NCBI GenBank assembly: GCA_963724665.1
Contig: CAVRVH010000012.1
Coordinates: 248,001-312,000 of the forward strand
From: DASUPK01 sp963724665
Lineage (GTDB): Bacteria; Actinomycetota; Thermoleophilia; Solirubrobacterales; 70-9
Direction: 5' to 3'
DNA: 64,000 bases
This document shows positions 15,495 to 23,539 of the stretch, one piece after another. Below the pieces are notes generated by a model, which worked only from the letters and a program-made list of their open reading frames with translations, was not told the DNA's origin and searched no databases. Position 1 is the stretch's first letter, and every line of letters starts with the position of its first letter. Both the position numbers and the translations under genes were made by a program.

Positions 15495-16487
15495 ATGGCC
15501 GAGACCGCCAACAGGGTGATGGTGCCTCGCTACCGGCACGTTCCCGGGAACCACTGCGGCTCGACGGCGCTGCGGAACCTGCTCGCCTTCCACGGCGTGG
15601 AGATCTCAGAGGAGATGGCGTTCGGCCTGGGCGCGGGCGCCTGCTTCTACTACGTGGTTCTGGACGAGAGCTCGCCGAGCCGGTTCACCAACGGGCGGGC
15701 GGCCCGTCTCGAGGAGAACTTCCTCGAGCTCACCGAGGTGCCGTTGCGGCTCCGGACCGAGAAAGACCCGGAGGCCTCCTGGGAGCTGGCGAAGGCTGAC
15801 GTCGATGACGGCCGACCGGCCCTGCTGCTCACCGACCTCTACTACCTGGATCACTACGGCCGCTCGGCTCACTTCCCTGGCCACGCCGTCGTCCTGGCCG
15901 GCTATGACGACGAGCTCGCCTGGCTCTCCGACACCGCCTTCGAGGACCTGCAGACGACCTCGCTCGAAAGCCTGAAGGAGGCCCGCCATTCCCAGCAGCC
16001 GATCTTCCCGCTCGAGGGCCACGTCGTCGACCTGCCCGAGGGCGTCGAGCTCAGCCTCGACGACCTGCTCGCCCACGTGCCCGAGGCGATCGAGCGGGCG
16101 GCAGCCCAGATGCTCGAGCCGCCGCTCGGCGACTTCGAGGGTCTGCCCGCGCTGCGTCGCTTCGCCGCCGAGGTGGGCGACTGGCCCGAGGCCGCCGAGG
16201 ACTGGCAGTGGTGTGCCCGCTTCCTCTACCAGGTGATTGAGCGGCGCGGGACCGGCGGCGGCAACTTCCGCAAGATGTACTCGCGCTTCCTGGAGGAGGC
16301 GGGCTACGAGGAGGCCTCACTGGCAAGAGAGGCCTCGGACGACTGGAGCAGCCTCGCTATCGCGGCGCGCACCGCCAGCGAGCCCGATGAAGCCGACCCC
16401 GCCCGGTGGCGCGAGCTCTCGGGCGAGGCGGCGAAGGTGCTCGACGCAGAAGAGCGACTCTGGGCCGCCCTCGCCGACCCACGCTGA
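15495..16487 (+). CDS. BtrH N-terminal domain/DUF4872 protein (papain-like fold)
   Basis: 330 residues. The N-terminal region (YRHVPGNHCGSTALRNLLAF, then EMAFGLGAGACFYYV) matches the BtrH_N domain named after the butirosin acyltransferase BtrH, with a probable nucleophile cysteine C21 in NHCGST; a partner histidine is in AHFPGHAVVLAGYDDE. The C-terminal half (QTTSLESLKEARHSQQPIFP, LEDWQWCARFLYQVIERRGT-like GGGNFRKMYSRFL) matches DUF4872. BtrH moves an acyl chain from a carrier protein to an aminoglycoside; most homologues, including this one, sit outside any antibiotic cluster, so the role is unknown. Confidence 0.75.
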   Translation: MAETANRVMVPRYRHVPGNHCGSTALRNLLAFHGVEISEEMAFGLGAGACFYYVVLDESSPSRFTNGRAARLEENFLELTEVPLRLRTEKDPEASWELAKADVDDGRPALLLTDLYYLDHYGRSAHFPGHAVVLAGYDDELAWLSDTAFEDLQTTSLESLKEARHSQQPIFPLEGHVVDLPEGVELSLDDLLAHVPEAIERAAAQMLEPPLGDFEGLPALRRFAAEVGDWPEAAEDWQWCARFLYQVIERRGTGGGNFRKMYSRFLEEAGYEEASLAREASDDWSSLAIAARTASEPDEADPARWRELSGEAAKVLDAEERLWAALADPR

Positions 16488-16501
16488 GCTCGCCCTCCAA
16501 A

Positions 16502-16541
16502 TTCAGATACAGAAGCGTATTCACATACGATATTGTATGTG
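16502..16541 (+). promoter_or_regulatory. double palindromic operator overlapping a leaderless promoter
   Basis: An AT-rich island. Two tandem copies of ATAC-N6-GTAT lie at 16507-16520 and 16525-16538, 18 bp apart start to start; the second is extended to CACATAC-N6-GTATGTG (16522-16541). A -10 hexamer TACGAT (16526-16531) sits inside the second palindrome with a -35-like TTCAGA at 16502-16507. The GTG at 16539 follows the -10 by 7 nt. The arrangement predicts a repressor, most simply the TetR protein encoded two genes on, binding cooperatively and blocking RNA polymerase. Confidence 0.7.
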
Positions 16542-16985
16542 ACTGTGGAGGCACAAGGGCATCGCCGCGTCCGGCGACTCGTCAACGGCATCGGTTCGCT
16601 CTCGGGAACGGCCATCGCGATCGCGGCAGCCGCCGGAATCCCGCTGGTTTGGGTCTGGTTCGCTTCGAAGCTCGCCGGGACCAAACGGGACCTGACACCC
16701 TCCCTCGCCGTCTTCATCGCGACCGGGATCATCGTCTCGTATTGGCTCGCGCTGCTCGTGGGCTCATGGATCCGGGGAAGAACCGTGGACCCCGGTGAGG
16801 AGCGCGCGCGGGTGACGCGGCGCTCCTGGAACCGCAGCTTCAACGACGGCCCGACGCCGGAGGATCAGCGCATTGATCCGATCGAGCGGGTCTTCATCGT
16901 CGTCGGGGTGCTCGCGGTCATCGCCTTCGAGATCTGGTTCTTCTTCTTCGCCGGGGACCCGCTGCCGAGCCAGCCAGCCTTCTGA
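16539..16985 (+). CDS. membrane protein of unknown function, co-transcribed with TetR
   Basis: 148 residues from GTG 16539; a TTG at 16533 is the longest alternative but lies within the promoter. Three transmembrane helices: GTAIAIAAAAGIPLVWVWFA, TPSLAVFIATGIIVSYWLAL and RVFIVVGVLAVIAFEIWFFF. Between helices 2 and 3 is a soluble loop rich in R, E and D (RGRTVDPGEERARVTRRSW, DGPTPEDQRIDPIE). No family recognised. Its stop overlaps the TetR start (TGATG, 16983-16987), so the two proteins are made together; this pairing suggests a regulated membrane function such as small-molecule efflux support, which is inference only. Confidence 0.7.
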   Translation: MTVEAQGHRRVRRLVNGIGSLSGTAIAIAAAAGIPLVWVWFASKLAGTKRDLTPSLAVFIATGIIVSYWLALLVGSWIRGRTVDPGEERARVTRRSWNRSFNDGPTPEDQRIDPIERVFIVVGVLAVIAFEIWFFFFAGDPLPSQPAF

Positions 16986-17635
16986 TGGCCGCTCCGAGGA
17001 CTCTGCCGCGCGCGAAGCGCCCAAAGCGCCTTACGCGCAAGGAGAAACAGGCGGAGACGCGGCGCCGGCTGCTGGACGCCGGAGAACGAGTCTTTCTTCG
17101 ACGGGGGCTACAGGGTTCGAGCGTCGAGGAGATCGCGGCCGAGGCGGGCTACACGCGTGGCGCCTTCTACTCGAACTTCAAGGGAAAGGGGGAGCTCTTT
17201 ATTGAGCTGCTTCACGCGCGGGTCTACGACCGCTATGCCGAGCTTGCGATGGAGTCCAACGAGCAGCCCGGTACCCCCCGCGAGCGGCTGCGCTGGGGAG
17301 CCGAGCAGCTACGCGACGTGCAGAAACACGAGCAGGGGAGCTGGCTCTTCCGCTTGTGGCTCGAGTGCCTGACCCAGGCAGCACGCGATGAGGAGTTTCG
17401 AAAGCTCGCAGCAACCTTTTGGAGCGGGAACCGAGCGTTGGTTGCCGGGCAGATAGGCGCGACGTTCAAGGAGGTAGGGAGCAAGGCGCCGCTTCCACCC
17501 GATCAGCTCGCGACCGCGATGATCGCCCTTGACGTCGGTCTCGCTGTCCAGCACCTAGTGGATCCCGACGCTGTCTCACTCGACCTGTACGTCCCTCTTT
17601 TCGACCTGCTGATCGGCAGGTTGGTCGAGGGCTGA
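16985..17635 (+). CDS. TetR/AcrR-family transcriptional regulator
   Basis: 216 residues. A basic N-terminal arm (PRAKRPKRLTRKEKQAETRR) precedes the TetR helix-turn-helix: RLLDAGERVFLRRGLQGSSV, EEIAAEAGYTRGAFYSNFKG, KGELF. The C-terminal ~150 residues form a helical ligand-binding and dimer domain (RLRWGAEQLRDVQKHEQGSW, TFWSGNRALVAGQIG). Translationally coupled to the upstream membrane protein gene. Probable autoregulation through the palindromes at 16507-16541. Ligand unknown. Confidence 0.93.
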   Translation: MAAPRTLPRAKRPKRLTRKEKQAETRRRLLDAGERVFLRRGLQGSSVEEIAAEAGYTRGAFYSNFKGKGELFIELLHARVYDRYAELAMESNEQPGTPRERLRWGAEQLRDVQKHEQGSWLFRLWLECLTQAARDEEFRKLAATFWSGNRALVAGQIGATFKEVGSKAPLPPDQLATAMIALDVGLAVQHLVDPDAVSLDLYVPLFDLLIGRLVEG

Positions 17636-17636
17636 G

Positions 17637-17858
17637 CTAGCCGCCGCCGAAGCCGATCTTCTGCGGCGTCGTGGCGCTGCGGATGAAGACGACCTGGCGA
17701 AGGTCGATGGCGACCATGCCCTCCTCGGCCTCGAGGTCGAGCCAGCCGTCAGCCTTCTCCAGCGCCTTGCGCAGGTCCTTCAGCTTTCCGTCGTCGAGCC
17801 TGACCTCGACGACCTGTCCTCCCGAGAACCCGATCGAAACTCGCTCTGCCGATGTCAT
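17637..17858 (-). CDS. small conserved-looking protein coupled to methylmalonyl-CoA epimerase
   Basis: 73 residues, MTSAERVSIGFSGGQVVEVR start; a TTG one codon earlier is ignored. Predicted beta-alpha-beta pattern: strand VSIGFSGGQVVEVRL, helix LKDLRKALEKADGWLDLEA, strand GMVAIDLRQVVFIRSA, ending in a flexible glycine tail. No family recognised. The ATG overlaps the epimerase stop by 1 bp (TGATG), so it is expressed with that gene. The pattern of a small single-domain protein behind a CoA-ester enzyme hints at an accessory role but nothing in the sequence proves it. Confidence 0.7.
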   Translation of the reverse strand: MTSAERVSIGFSGGQVVEVRLDDGKLKDLRKALEKADGWLDLEAEEGMVAIDLRQVVFIRSATTPQKIGFGGG

Positions 17859-18268
17859 CAATGCTCCTTGGCCGGTTCGACGATTTCTGTCAGCACCCCG
17901 CCGGTCGAGCGCGGATGCAGAAACGCAACACGTGAGTTGCGTATCCCCACTCTAGCTTCTGAGTCGATCAGCTCGACGCCCGCGTCCTTGAGCTTGCCGA
18001 GGACATCGTCGATGTCATCGACCGCGTATGCGACATGGTGGAGGCCGGGCCCGCGCTTCTCGAGGTACTTGCCGACCGGCGTCTCCGGGCCCAGCGGCCG
18101 CAGCAGCTCGACGTGGCCGTCGCCGACATCGAGCAGCGCCGCCTCGACGCCCTGCGACTCAACCACCTCGCGGTGGGCGAGCGGCATGCCGAGCGTCTGC
18201 TCGTAGAGGGCGACGGCGCCCTCGAGGTCGTCGGTGGCGACGCCGATGTGATCGATCCGGCCGAGCAC
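17858..18268 (-). CDS. mce: methylmalonyl-CoA epimerase
   Basis: 136 residues, GTG start. VOC-fold enzyme racemising methylmalonyl-CoA between the carboxylase and mutase steps of propionyl-CoA degradation. Recognised by LGRIDHIGVATDDLEGAVAL (first metal His), GVEAALLDVGDGHVELLRPL, GPGLHHVAYAVDDIDDVLGK (His) and the C-terminal STGGVLTEIVEPAKE (Glu ligand). Length is the family norm. The mutase and carboxylase genes are not in the window. TAGACT stands 8 nt before the start and includes the stop of the upstream DUF1385 gene. Confidence 0.92.
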   Translation of the reverse strand: MLGRIDHIGVATDDLEGAVALYEQTLGMPLAHREVVESQGVEAALLDVGDGHVELLRPLGPETPVGKYLEKRGPGLHHVAYAVDDIDDVLGKLKDAGVELIDSEARVGIRNSRVAFLHPRSTGGVLTEIVEPAKEH

Positions 18269-18276
18269 GGGGCTGG

Positions 18277-18282
18277 AGTCTA
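18277..18282 (-). promoter_or_regulatory. -10 element TAGACT, shares DUF1385 stop codon
   Basis: Minus-strand TAGACT, 8 nt, then GTG of mce at 18268; its TAG is the stop codon of the DUF1385 gene. Confidence 0.5.
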
Positions 18283-19152
18283 CGTAGCGGGCAGCGGGTC
18301 CCCGGACTTGGACTCGCCCTCCGCCTCCTGCTCCACGCGGAGGATCTCTCGCAAAGCGGCGACGCTGACCTCGAGCTGCTCGGGGGTCGGCTCCTTGGTC
18401 GCGATCAGGCGCTGAATCTCATGACCGGGTCGATGGAAGGCGCGGGCGGCCGCGCTCGCGGGGTTGCGCTCGCTCCAGGCGAACATCTCAGCGGCCACCG
18501 ACGCGCTCGCTACGCCCACCGCTGCGCGAGCCACGGGGCCTGGGTTCTCGAGGGCTCGCTCGAGCAGCAGCTGCCCGGCCGCCGAGAGCACGAGCATCGG
18601 AACTACCAGGTTGGAGCCGCAGCGTTCGTGTTCCTTCGTGGCGGACGCCGGGTCGTCGGAGCCGGCCTCATAGGCGCCAATCGCCTTGTGCTCGGCGCCG
18701 TGATAGGCGGCGAGATTGCGATCGCTGAGAGCCACCATGGCTGGTGCCAGGCCCAAGGCGGCCTGGACGAGCTCGCCGGTCGCGCTCGCCTTCCGGCGGC
18801 GCAGGGCGCGACTCGCGCTCGAGGCGATGAACATCGCCGCGATCACGCGCACGTCCTCGAACGGGAGGCGCGCCGAGCGCAGCTTCATCCTCACGGTCGG
18901 GATCAGCAGGAAGGCCTCGCCGAGCCGCAGCGGTCCCCGTAGCAGTGGCACGCGCACCGCGAGATCCGGAGCCAGAGCGGGCTTCCGACCCGACGCCACC
19001 TGAATCTCTCCCGCCTGGTCGCGCGCCGCGGCGGCCCATGAGGTCGGCCCGTGGATCAGGAGGCCGTTGCGCAGCGCCATCCCACCGAGGCGAAGAACAT
19101 ACGTCTCCTCAGGCTCTGCCGCGGAAGCACGATTCCCGTTCGTCTCGCTCAC
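18280..19152 (-). CDS. DUF1385 family membrane protein
   Basis: 290 residues. The family hallmarks are present: LGGMALRNGLLIHGPTSWAA near the N terminus, then AAYHGAEHKAIGAYEAGSDD and KEHERCGSNLVVPMLVLSAA with conserved H, E, H and C residues that may bind metal. Hydrophobic segments near 95-115 and 175-195 suggest membrane association. DUF1385 proteins are widespread in Firmicutes and Actinomycetota and are uncharacterised; in many genomes they neighbour ribosomal or peptide-release genes. Its ATG overlaps the M20 peptidase stop by 4 bp (19149-19152). Confidence 0.88.
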   Translation of the reverse strand: MSETNGNRASAAEPEETYVLRLGGMALRNGLLIHGPTSWAAAARDQAGEIQVASGRKPALAPDLAVRVPLLRGPLRLGEAFLLIPTVRMKLRSARLPFEDVRVIAAMFIASSASRALRRRKASATGELVQAALGLAPAMVALSDRNLAAYHGAEHKAIGAYEAGSDDPASATKEHERCGSNLVVPMLVLSAAGQLLLERALENPGPVARAAVGVASASVAAEMFAWSERNPASAAARAFHRPGHEIQRLIATKEPTPEQLEVSVAALREILRVEQEAEGESKSGDPLPAT

Positions 19153-20489
19153 GAGAGCATCCTCTGCGGCAGCTCGTAGAAGAAGCGCGACGACAGCTCG
19201 ATGTCGGAGACCGGGACGCGCTCGTCGGCGCCGTGGATCAGGGGAGCGGCCTGCAGCAGCTCGGCCTCTCGATGAGGACAGAAGCCGTAGACGACGGCGT
19301 CCGGGAAGGCGGAGCGGAAAGGGTTGCTGTCGCTGAAGCCCGGCATGACGATCGGCGCGATCTCCGCGCCGGGGTCGGCGTCCGCGAGCCAGTCGCGGAT
19401 CGCGTCGGCGAGCGGTGAGTCCATGGGCGAGCTGTTCCCGACCACGGCTTCGCTGAACTCGACCTCGTAGTCGCCCTCGCCGATCAGGGCGGCGAGCTGG
19501 CGCAGCGCGTCGTCCCTGCCCTGGCCCGGGGGCACACGGCAGTCGATCAGAGCCTCGGCCTCGGCGGGGATCACATTGGCCTTCTTGCCGGCCTCGGCCT
19601 TGGTGGGCGTGAGGGTGACGCCGAGCATCGGCTCGACCAGGTAGTCCGCGATCAGCGGCTCCTCGGCCCGCAGCCTCTCGAGCCCGGCGCGGACCCCGTC
19701 GTCACCGCTGAAGGACTCGCCGATCAATGCCTCGAGCAGCGCCTCGCCGACGTCGGTCGCCTCCGGCGGCGGCTGCTCGGAGAGCGCCGCCAGGTATCCG
19801 GCCAGCTTGAGCAGGGCGTTGTCGCCGATCCGCGGCAGGGAGGCGTGCCCGGCCTTGCCGTGGGTCCGGAGCTTCATCCGAAAGATTCCCTTCTCACCGA
19901 CGCTGAGGGTGTACAGGCGCCGGTCCCCGAATCGGATGAGGTTCCCGCCGCCCTCGTTGACGACGAAGTCGCTGCGCACGATGTCCGCGCGCTCGGCGCA
20001 GAGCCACATCGCCCCCAGCCCGCCGCCGACTTCCTCGTCGGCGGTGATCACCAGCAGCAGCTCACCAGCCGGCGGGCGCCAGCCGCTCTCGGCCAGCGTG
20101 GCCGCGGCCGCCACCTCGGAGGCCACCTGGCCCTTCATGTCGAGGGCGCCGCGGCCGCGTACCGAGCCATCGGCGACGTCGCCGGCCCAGGGGTCGAAGC
20201 TCCACTCGTCGGGATCGGCGCGAACGGTGTCGACGTGGCCGAGGAAGGTCAGCGTCGGCCCGTCGCTCGCTCCGCGCAGCCGGGCCACCAGGTTGGGACG
20301 GCCGGGCTCGGCGGAGAGCTGCTCGCACTCGAACCCTGCGTCAGTCAGGGTCTTCCGCAGGAAGTCCTGAACGGAGCCCTCGTTGCCGGGCGGATTGACG
20401 GTGTTGGTCTGGATCAGGCGTCCGAGCAGCTCGACCGCCCGAGGCCCGAGGCCCTGTGGGACGGCTGCTGTTGCGGTGCCCTCCTCCAT
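19149..20489 (-). CDS. M20-family metallopeptidase/amidohydrolase
   Basis: 446 residues. M20 zinc enzyme: LTFLGHVDTVRADPDEWSFD (first His/Asp), GRGALDMKGQVASEVAAAAT, LLVITADEEVGGGLGAMWLC (catalytic Glu and zinc Glu) and the C-terminal zinc His in PLIHGADERVPVSDIE. The dimerisation domain starts near KGIFRMKLRTHGKAGHASLP. Substrates in the family include dipeptides, N-acyl amino acids and succinyl-diaminopimelate; this sequence is of the general ArgE/DapE/ACY1-related type and cannot be fixed further. Start ATG follows TAGGCT by 7 nt; the TAG is the chrA stop. Confidence 0.9.
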   Translation of the reverse strand: MEEGTATAAVPQGLGPRAVELLGRLIQTNTVNPPGNEGSVQDFLRKTLTDAGFECEQLSAEPGRPNLVARLRGASDGPTLTFLGHVDTVRADPDEWSFDPWAGDVADGSVRGRGALDMKGQVASEVAAAATLAESGWRPPAGELLLVITADEEVGGGLGAMWLCAERADIVRSDFVVNEGGGNLIRFGDRRLYTLSVGEKGIFRMKLRTHGKAGHASLPRIGDNALLKLAGYLAALSEQPPPEATDVGEALLEALIGESFSGDDGVRAGLERLRAEEPLIADYLVEPMLGVTLTPTKAEAGKKANVIPAEAEALIDCRVPPGQGRDDALRQLAALIGEGDYEVEFSEAVVGNSSPMDSPLADAIRDWLADADPGAEIAPIVMPGFSDSNPFRSAFPDAVVYGFCPHREAELLQAAPLIHGADERVPVSDIELSSRFFYELPQRMLS

Positions 20490-20496
20490 CGATCGC

Positions 20497-20502
20497 AGCC
20501 TA
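20497..20502 (-). promoter_or_regulatory. -10 element TAGGCT, shares chrA stop codon
   Basis: Minus-strand TAGGCT, then gcgatcg (7 nt), then ATG of the M20 gene at 20489. The TAG is the stop codon of chrA. Confidence 0.55.
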
Positions 20503-21648
20503 GGGCAACGGACCTCCGGCCAAGGCGATCGCCGCCCCGACCCCGCCGGAGGCGACGAGCGTCTCGACCACGCCGCGGCGGGCGATCAGCAGGGTGACGG
20601 CGGCGGCGGCGAGCACGGGGATCTGCCAGGCCTCATCGATGCCGCCTGCGAGGGTGACGGCGGAGCCGAGGATCGCGCCGATCGCCGCCGGACCGGCGCC
20701 GTCCAGGAAGGCGCGCGCCCGGTCATTCCGGCGCAGGCGCTCGAACCGACCGCCGCCAAGGAGGATGAAGGAGAAGCTCGGCGTGAACGCGACGACGGCG
20801 GCAAGCAGCGCCCCGCCGATCCCGTGAGCCGCGTAGCCGACCGCGGCCACGGTCGCGACCACGGGTCCCGGTGTCACCTGCCCGAGTGCGACGGCGTTCA
20901 GGAACTGCGCGTCCGACATCCAGTGGTACACGTGGACCGCGTCCTGCTGCATCAGCGGGATGATCACGAAGCCCCCTCCGAACGAGAGGGCGCCGACCTT
21001 GAAAGAAGTCCAGGCGAGGGCGCCGATCCCTCCGACCGACGCGGACGCGACGGGCAGGGGCCACCAGATGCCGGTCGCGTCGGCCGGACGCCGGCGCCGG
21101 ATCATCTCCAGCACTCCGCATGCGACCAGGACCAGGACGAGATAGGGGCCGATCGCGATCGCGGCGGCGACTCCGGCGAGCAGGTAGGCGAGCCAGCGGC
21201 CCCGGTGCCCGTGACCCTCCATCGCATGCTGGTAGCTCGGGCCGACCAGCTCGCTCCCCGCTCGCACCGCAACGGCCGCCACCGCCGCGCCGGCCCCGGC
21301 TCCCGCGCCGCGAACCCAATCCGGCGGCGAGGAGGAGAGAAACAGGACTGAGAGGGCGATCACCATGACGACGGCCGGGACGACGAACCCGAGGCCGCCG
21401 ACGACCGCTCCGAGCGGCCCGCCGACTCGATAGGCGCAGAAGATCGAGAGCTGTGTCGACGAAGGGCCGGGCAGCAGGGAGCAGGCCGCGTTCGCGTCCT
21501 CGAACGCGCGCGCATCCATCCAGCCGTTCTTGCGAACGACCAGCTCGCGCAGAAGGGTGACGTGGGCCGGGGGGCCGCCGAAGCCGATCAGCCCGATCCG
21601 CAGCCACTCCCTCGCGATCGTCGCAAGCGGCGCGGTGGGGCGGTTCAT
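20500..21648 (-). CDS. chrA: chromate transporter family protein (long ChrA)
   Basis: 382 residues, about ten transmembrane helices in two homologous halves. Each half carries the CHR signature region: LRIGLIGFGGPPAHVTLLRE in the first, FKVGALSFGGGFVIIPLMQQ in the second, followed by a PGP motif (SLLPGPSSTQLSIFCAYRVG; VALGQVTPGPVVATVAAVGY). CHR proteins export chromate, usually by proton exchange. An upstream in-frame start at 21666 is possible but the ATG at 21648 is preferred. Only 11 bp separate it from the divergent gene at 21660. Confidence 0.9.
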   Translation of the reverse strand: MNRPTAPLATIAREWLRIGLIGFGGPPAHVTLLRELVVRKNGWMDARAFEDANAACSLLPGPSSTQLSIFCAYRVGGPLGAVVGGLGFVVPAVVMVIALSVLFLSSSPPDWVRGAGAGAGAAVAAVAVRAGSELVGPSYQHAMEGHGHRGRWLAYLLAGVAAAIAIGPYLVLVLVACGVLEMIRRRRPADATGIWWPLPVASASVGGIGALAWTSFKVGALSFGGGFVIIPLMQQDAVHVYHWMSDAQFLNAVALGQVTPGPVVATVAAVGYAAHGIGGALLAAVVAFTPSFSFILLGGGRFERLRRNDRARAFLDGAGPAAIGAILGSAVTLAGGIDEAWQIPVLAAAAVTLLIARRGVVETLVASGGVGAAIALAGGPLP

Positions 21649-21651
21649 ACT
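21646..21651 (+). promoter_or_regulatory. -10-like CATACT before NTF2-like gene
   Basis: CATACT, 8 nt, then ATG at 21660. The hexamer covers the start codon of chrA on the other strand, so the two transcription units may interfere. Confidence 0.35.
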
Positions 21652-21659
21652 GCGGCAGC

Positions 21660-22070
21660 ATGTCAAGTGCCAACGCGGAGTTCGTCGGGCGGATGCTGGC
21701 GGCCTACCTGGCCGGGGACGAGGAGACCCTGCAAGCCGCGATGGGGCCGGACGGCGAGGTCTACGGCGCCCCCGGTCTCATCAACTCCGGGACCTACCAC
21801 GGCTACGAGGGCTTTCGGCAGTGGATCAGCCAGTGGGAGGAGGCTTGGGGCGAGGTCGACTACGAACTGCAGGATCCGATCGACGTCGGGGAGACCATCG
21901 TCGTCATCCCCGCCCGCATCACCGGACGCGGAGCCGGCAGCGGCCTCGAGGTCGACTCGACGTTCGGCTGGCTATGGCAGATCAGAGACGACAGGATGGT
22001 CCGGTTCCACGCCTACCCGGCGGTGGACGAAGCGCTGGAGGCGGCCAAGCGGTTGTCGGAGTCGGATTGA
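21660..22070 (+). CDS. SnoaL/NTF2-like domain protein
   Basis: 136 residues, one NTF2-like alpha+beta cone: N-terminal helices SSANAEFVGRMLAAYLAGDE, central GTYHGYEGFRQWISQWEEAW motif, and strands with ITGRGAGSGLEVDSTFGWLW ending in DRMVRFHAYPAVDEALEAAK. This SnoaL-like subgroup contains polyketide cyclases and ketosteroid isomerase relatives as well as many proteins of unknown role. Its stop overlaps the TTG start of rarA (TTGA). Confidence 0.82.
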   Translation: MSSANAEFVGRMLAAYLAGDEETLQAAMGPDGEVYGAPGLINSGTYHGYEGFRQWISQWEEAWGEVDYELQDPIDVGETIVVIPARITGRGAGSGLEVDSTFGWLWQIRDDRMVRFHAYPAVDEALEAAKRLSESD

Positions 22071-23401
22071 ACGACCAGCTCTTCGAGACCGGCGACGACG
22101 CAAGCCGGGCGAGCATCCCGGCCGCGGACGCGCCGCTGGCAACCCGCATGCGCCCGCGCGACCTGGACGAGCTCGCGGGGCAAACCCATCTGCTCGAGCC
22201 GGGATCGGCGCTGCGCATCGCAATTGAGTCCGGCGAGCCCCACAGCGCGATCTTCTACGGCCCACCTGGCAGCGGCAAGACGACGGTGGCGCGGATCATC
22301 GCCGCGCGGGCCAAGGGAGCCTTCGAGGAGCTCTCCGCCGTCAATGCCGGACGGCCCGAAGTGCGCGAGGTGATCGCCCGCGCCCGCGAGCGGCGCGCCA
22401 CCGGTCGCCCGACGATCTTCTTCCTCGACGAGATCCATCGCTTCAACAAGGCCCAGCAGGACGCGCTGCTGCCGGCGGTCGAGGAAGGCCTGATCACCCT
22501 GATCGGGGCGACCACCGAGAACCCCTACTTCGAGGTCAACTCTGCGCTCCTCTCCCGCTCGCAGGTCTACGAGTTCCGGCCGCTCACCTCGGCCGAGATC
22601 GAACAACTTGTTCGTCGTGCCCTCACCGACGAGCGAGGCATCCCGGACGCGCCGGAGATCTCCGACGAGGGGCTCGAGATGCTCGCCACCCGCGCCGGCG
22701 GTGACGGCCGCGTTGCTCTCGCCGCACTCGAGCGGGCCGCGGAGGCCACCCGGAACGCCGGCGACAGCGAGATCGGCGTCGCGTCCGTCGAGGACGCACT
22801 CCAGCGCAAGGCCCTGCTCTACGACCGCGAGGGTGACAAGCACTACGACTACATCTCCGCCTGGATCAAGGCGACCCGCGGGTCGGATGTCGACGCCTCG
22901 ATCTACTACCTCGCCGTGATGCTCGAGGGCGGCGAGGACCCGCGCTTCATCGCACGGCGGATGGTGATCTTCGCCTCCGAGGACATCGGCAACGCCGACC
23001 CGCAGGCCCTCGTGATCGCCACGGCGGCGGGTCAGGCCGTCGACCGTGTCGGGCTGCCGGAGTGCGCCCTCAACCTGGCCCAGGCCGCCGCCTACCTCGC
23101 GCTGGCGCCGAAGTCGAACGCATCGACGAAGGCCATCGGGCGCGCATCCGCGCACGTTCGCGAGCACGGCGCCGCCGAGCCACCGCCCTACCTCCAGGAC
23201 GCCCACTATCCGGGCGCGAAGGAGCTGGGCCGCGGCGAGGGCTACCGCTACCCCCACGACGAGCCGGGCGGGGTGACGGATCAGCCGCTGGCACCGGAGT
23301 CCGTTCGCGAGGAGCGTTTCTACGAGCCGACCGACCGCGGCGCAGAAGCCGAACTTCGCGAGCGGGTCGAGCGGCTACGCCGCCGATTCTCGAAGGATTA
23401 G
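22067..23401 (+). CDS. rarA: replication-associated recombination protein A (AAA+ ATPase)
   Basis: 444 residues from TTG 22067 (LNDQLFETGDD), which overlaps the upstream stop by 4 bp. RarA/MgsA/WRNIP1 family: PLATRMRPRDLDELAGQTHL, Walker A IFYGPPGSGKTTVARII, Walker B FFLDEIHRFNKAQQDALLPA, sensor 1 ITLIGATTENPYFEVNSALL followed by SRS, then the tetramerisation domain (YDREGDKHYDYISAWIKATR, GSDVDASIYYLAVMLEGGED) and C-terminal KSNASTKAIGRA. It acts at stalled replication forks. The reading frame is open far upstream (to about 21530) but that part is out of family and overlaps two other genes. Confidence 0.95.
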   Translation: MNDQLFETGDDASRASIPAADAPLATRMRPRDLDELAGQTHLLEPGSALRIAIESGEPHSAIFYGPPGSGKTTVARIIAARAKGAFEELSAVNAGRPEVREVIARARERRATGRPTIFFLDEIHRFNKAQQDALLPAVEEGLITLIGATTENPYFEVNSALLSRSQVYEFRPLTSAEIEQLVRRALTDERGIPDAPEISDEGLEMLATRAGGDGRVALAALERAAEATRNAGDSEIGVASVEDALQRKALLYDREGDKHYDYISAWIKATRGSDVDASIYYLAVMLEGGEDPRFIARRMVIFASEDIGNADPQALVIATAAGQAVDRVGLPECALNLAQAAAYLALAPKSNASTKAIGRASAHVREHGAAEPPPYLQDAHYPGAKELGRGEGYRYPHDEPGGVTDQPLAPESVREERFYEPTDRGAEAELRERVERLRRRFSKD

Positions 23402-23539
23402 CGCAGCGTTAAGCCCAATCACTGAATTTTCACTGCGCAACCTTCTCGAGAAGTCCGTGTTTTGAGCCCTGTCTGACGCTCTGGCAATCGACGTTGGTTC
23501 GCCGGAGCCGGCGCGTAAATAGCCGGGGAGTGGACAACG
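23402..23539. other. non-coding gap downstream of rarA, AT-richer than surroundings
   Basis: Between the rarA stop and the terminator at 23540. It holds a long-range inverted repeat (GCGCAG 23401-23406 with CTGCGC 23433-23438), a perfect 12-bp palindrome CTTCTCGAGAAG (23442-23453) and a GCCGG/CCGGC repeat. No reading frame or tRNA. It could be the rarA 3' UTR or a small RNA ending at the terminator. Confidence 0.4.

Noticed and set aside
15495..16487. Aminoglycoside (butirosin-like) biosynthesis gene
   Set aside because: The BtrH-like domain is widespread outside clusters and no carrier protein or aminoglycoside genes are nearby.
21530..22066. N-terminal extension of RarA reaching back to 21530
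   Set aside because: The extra text is low-complexity Arg/Gly shadow sequence overlapping two other genes; RarA homology begins at the TTG at 22067.
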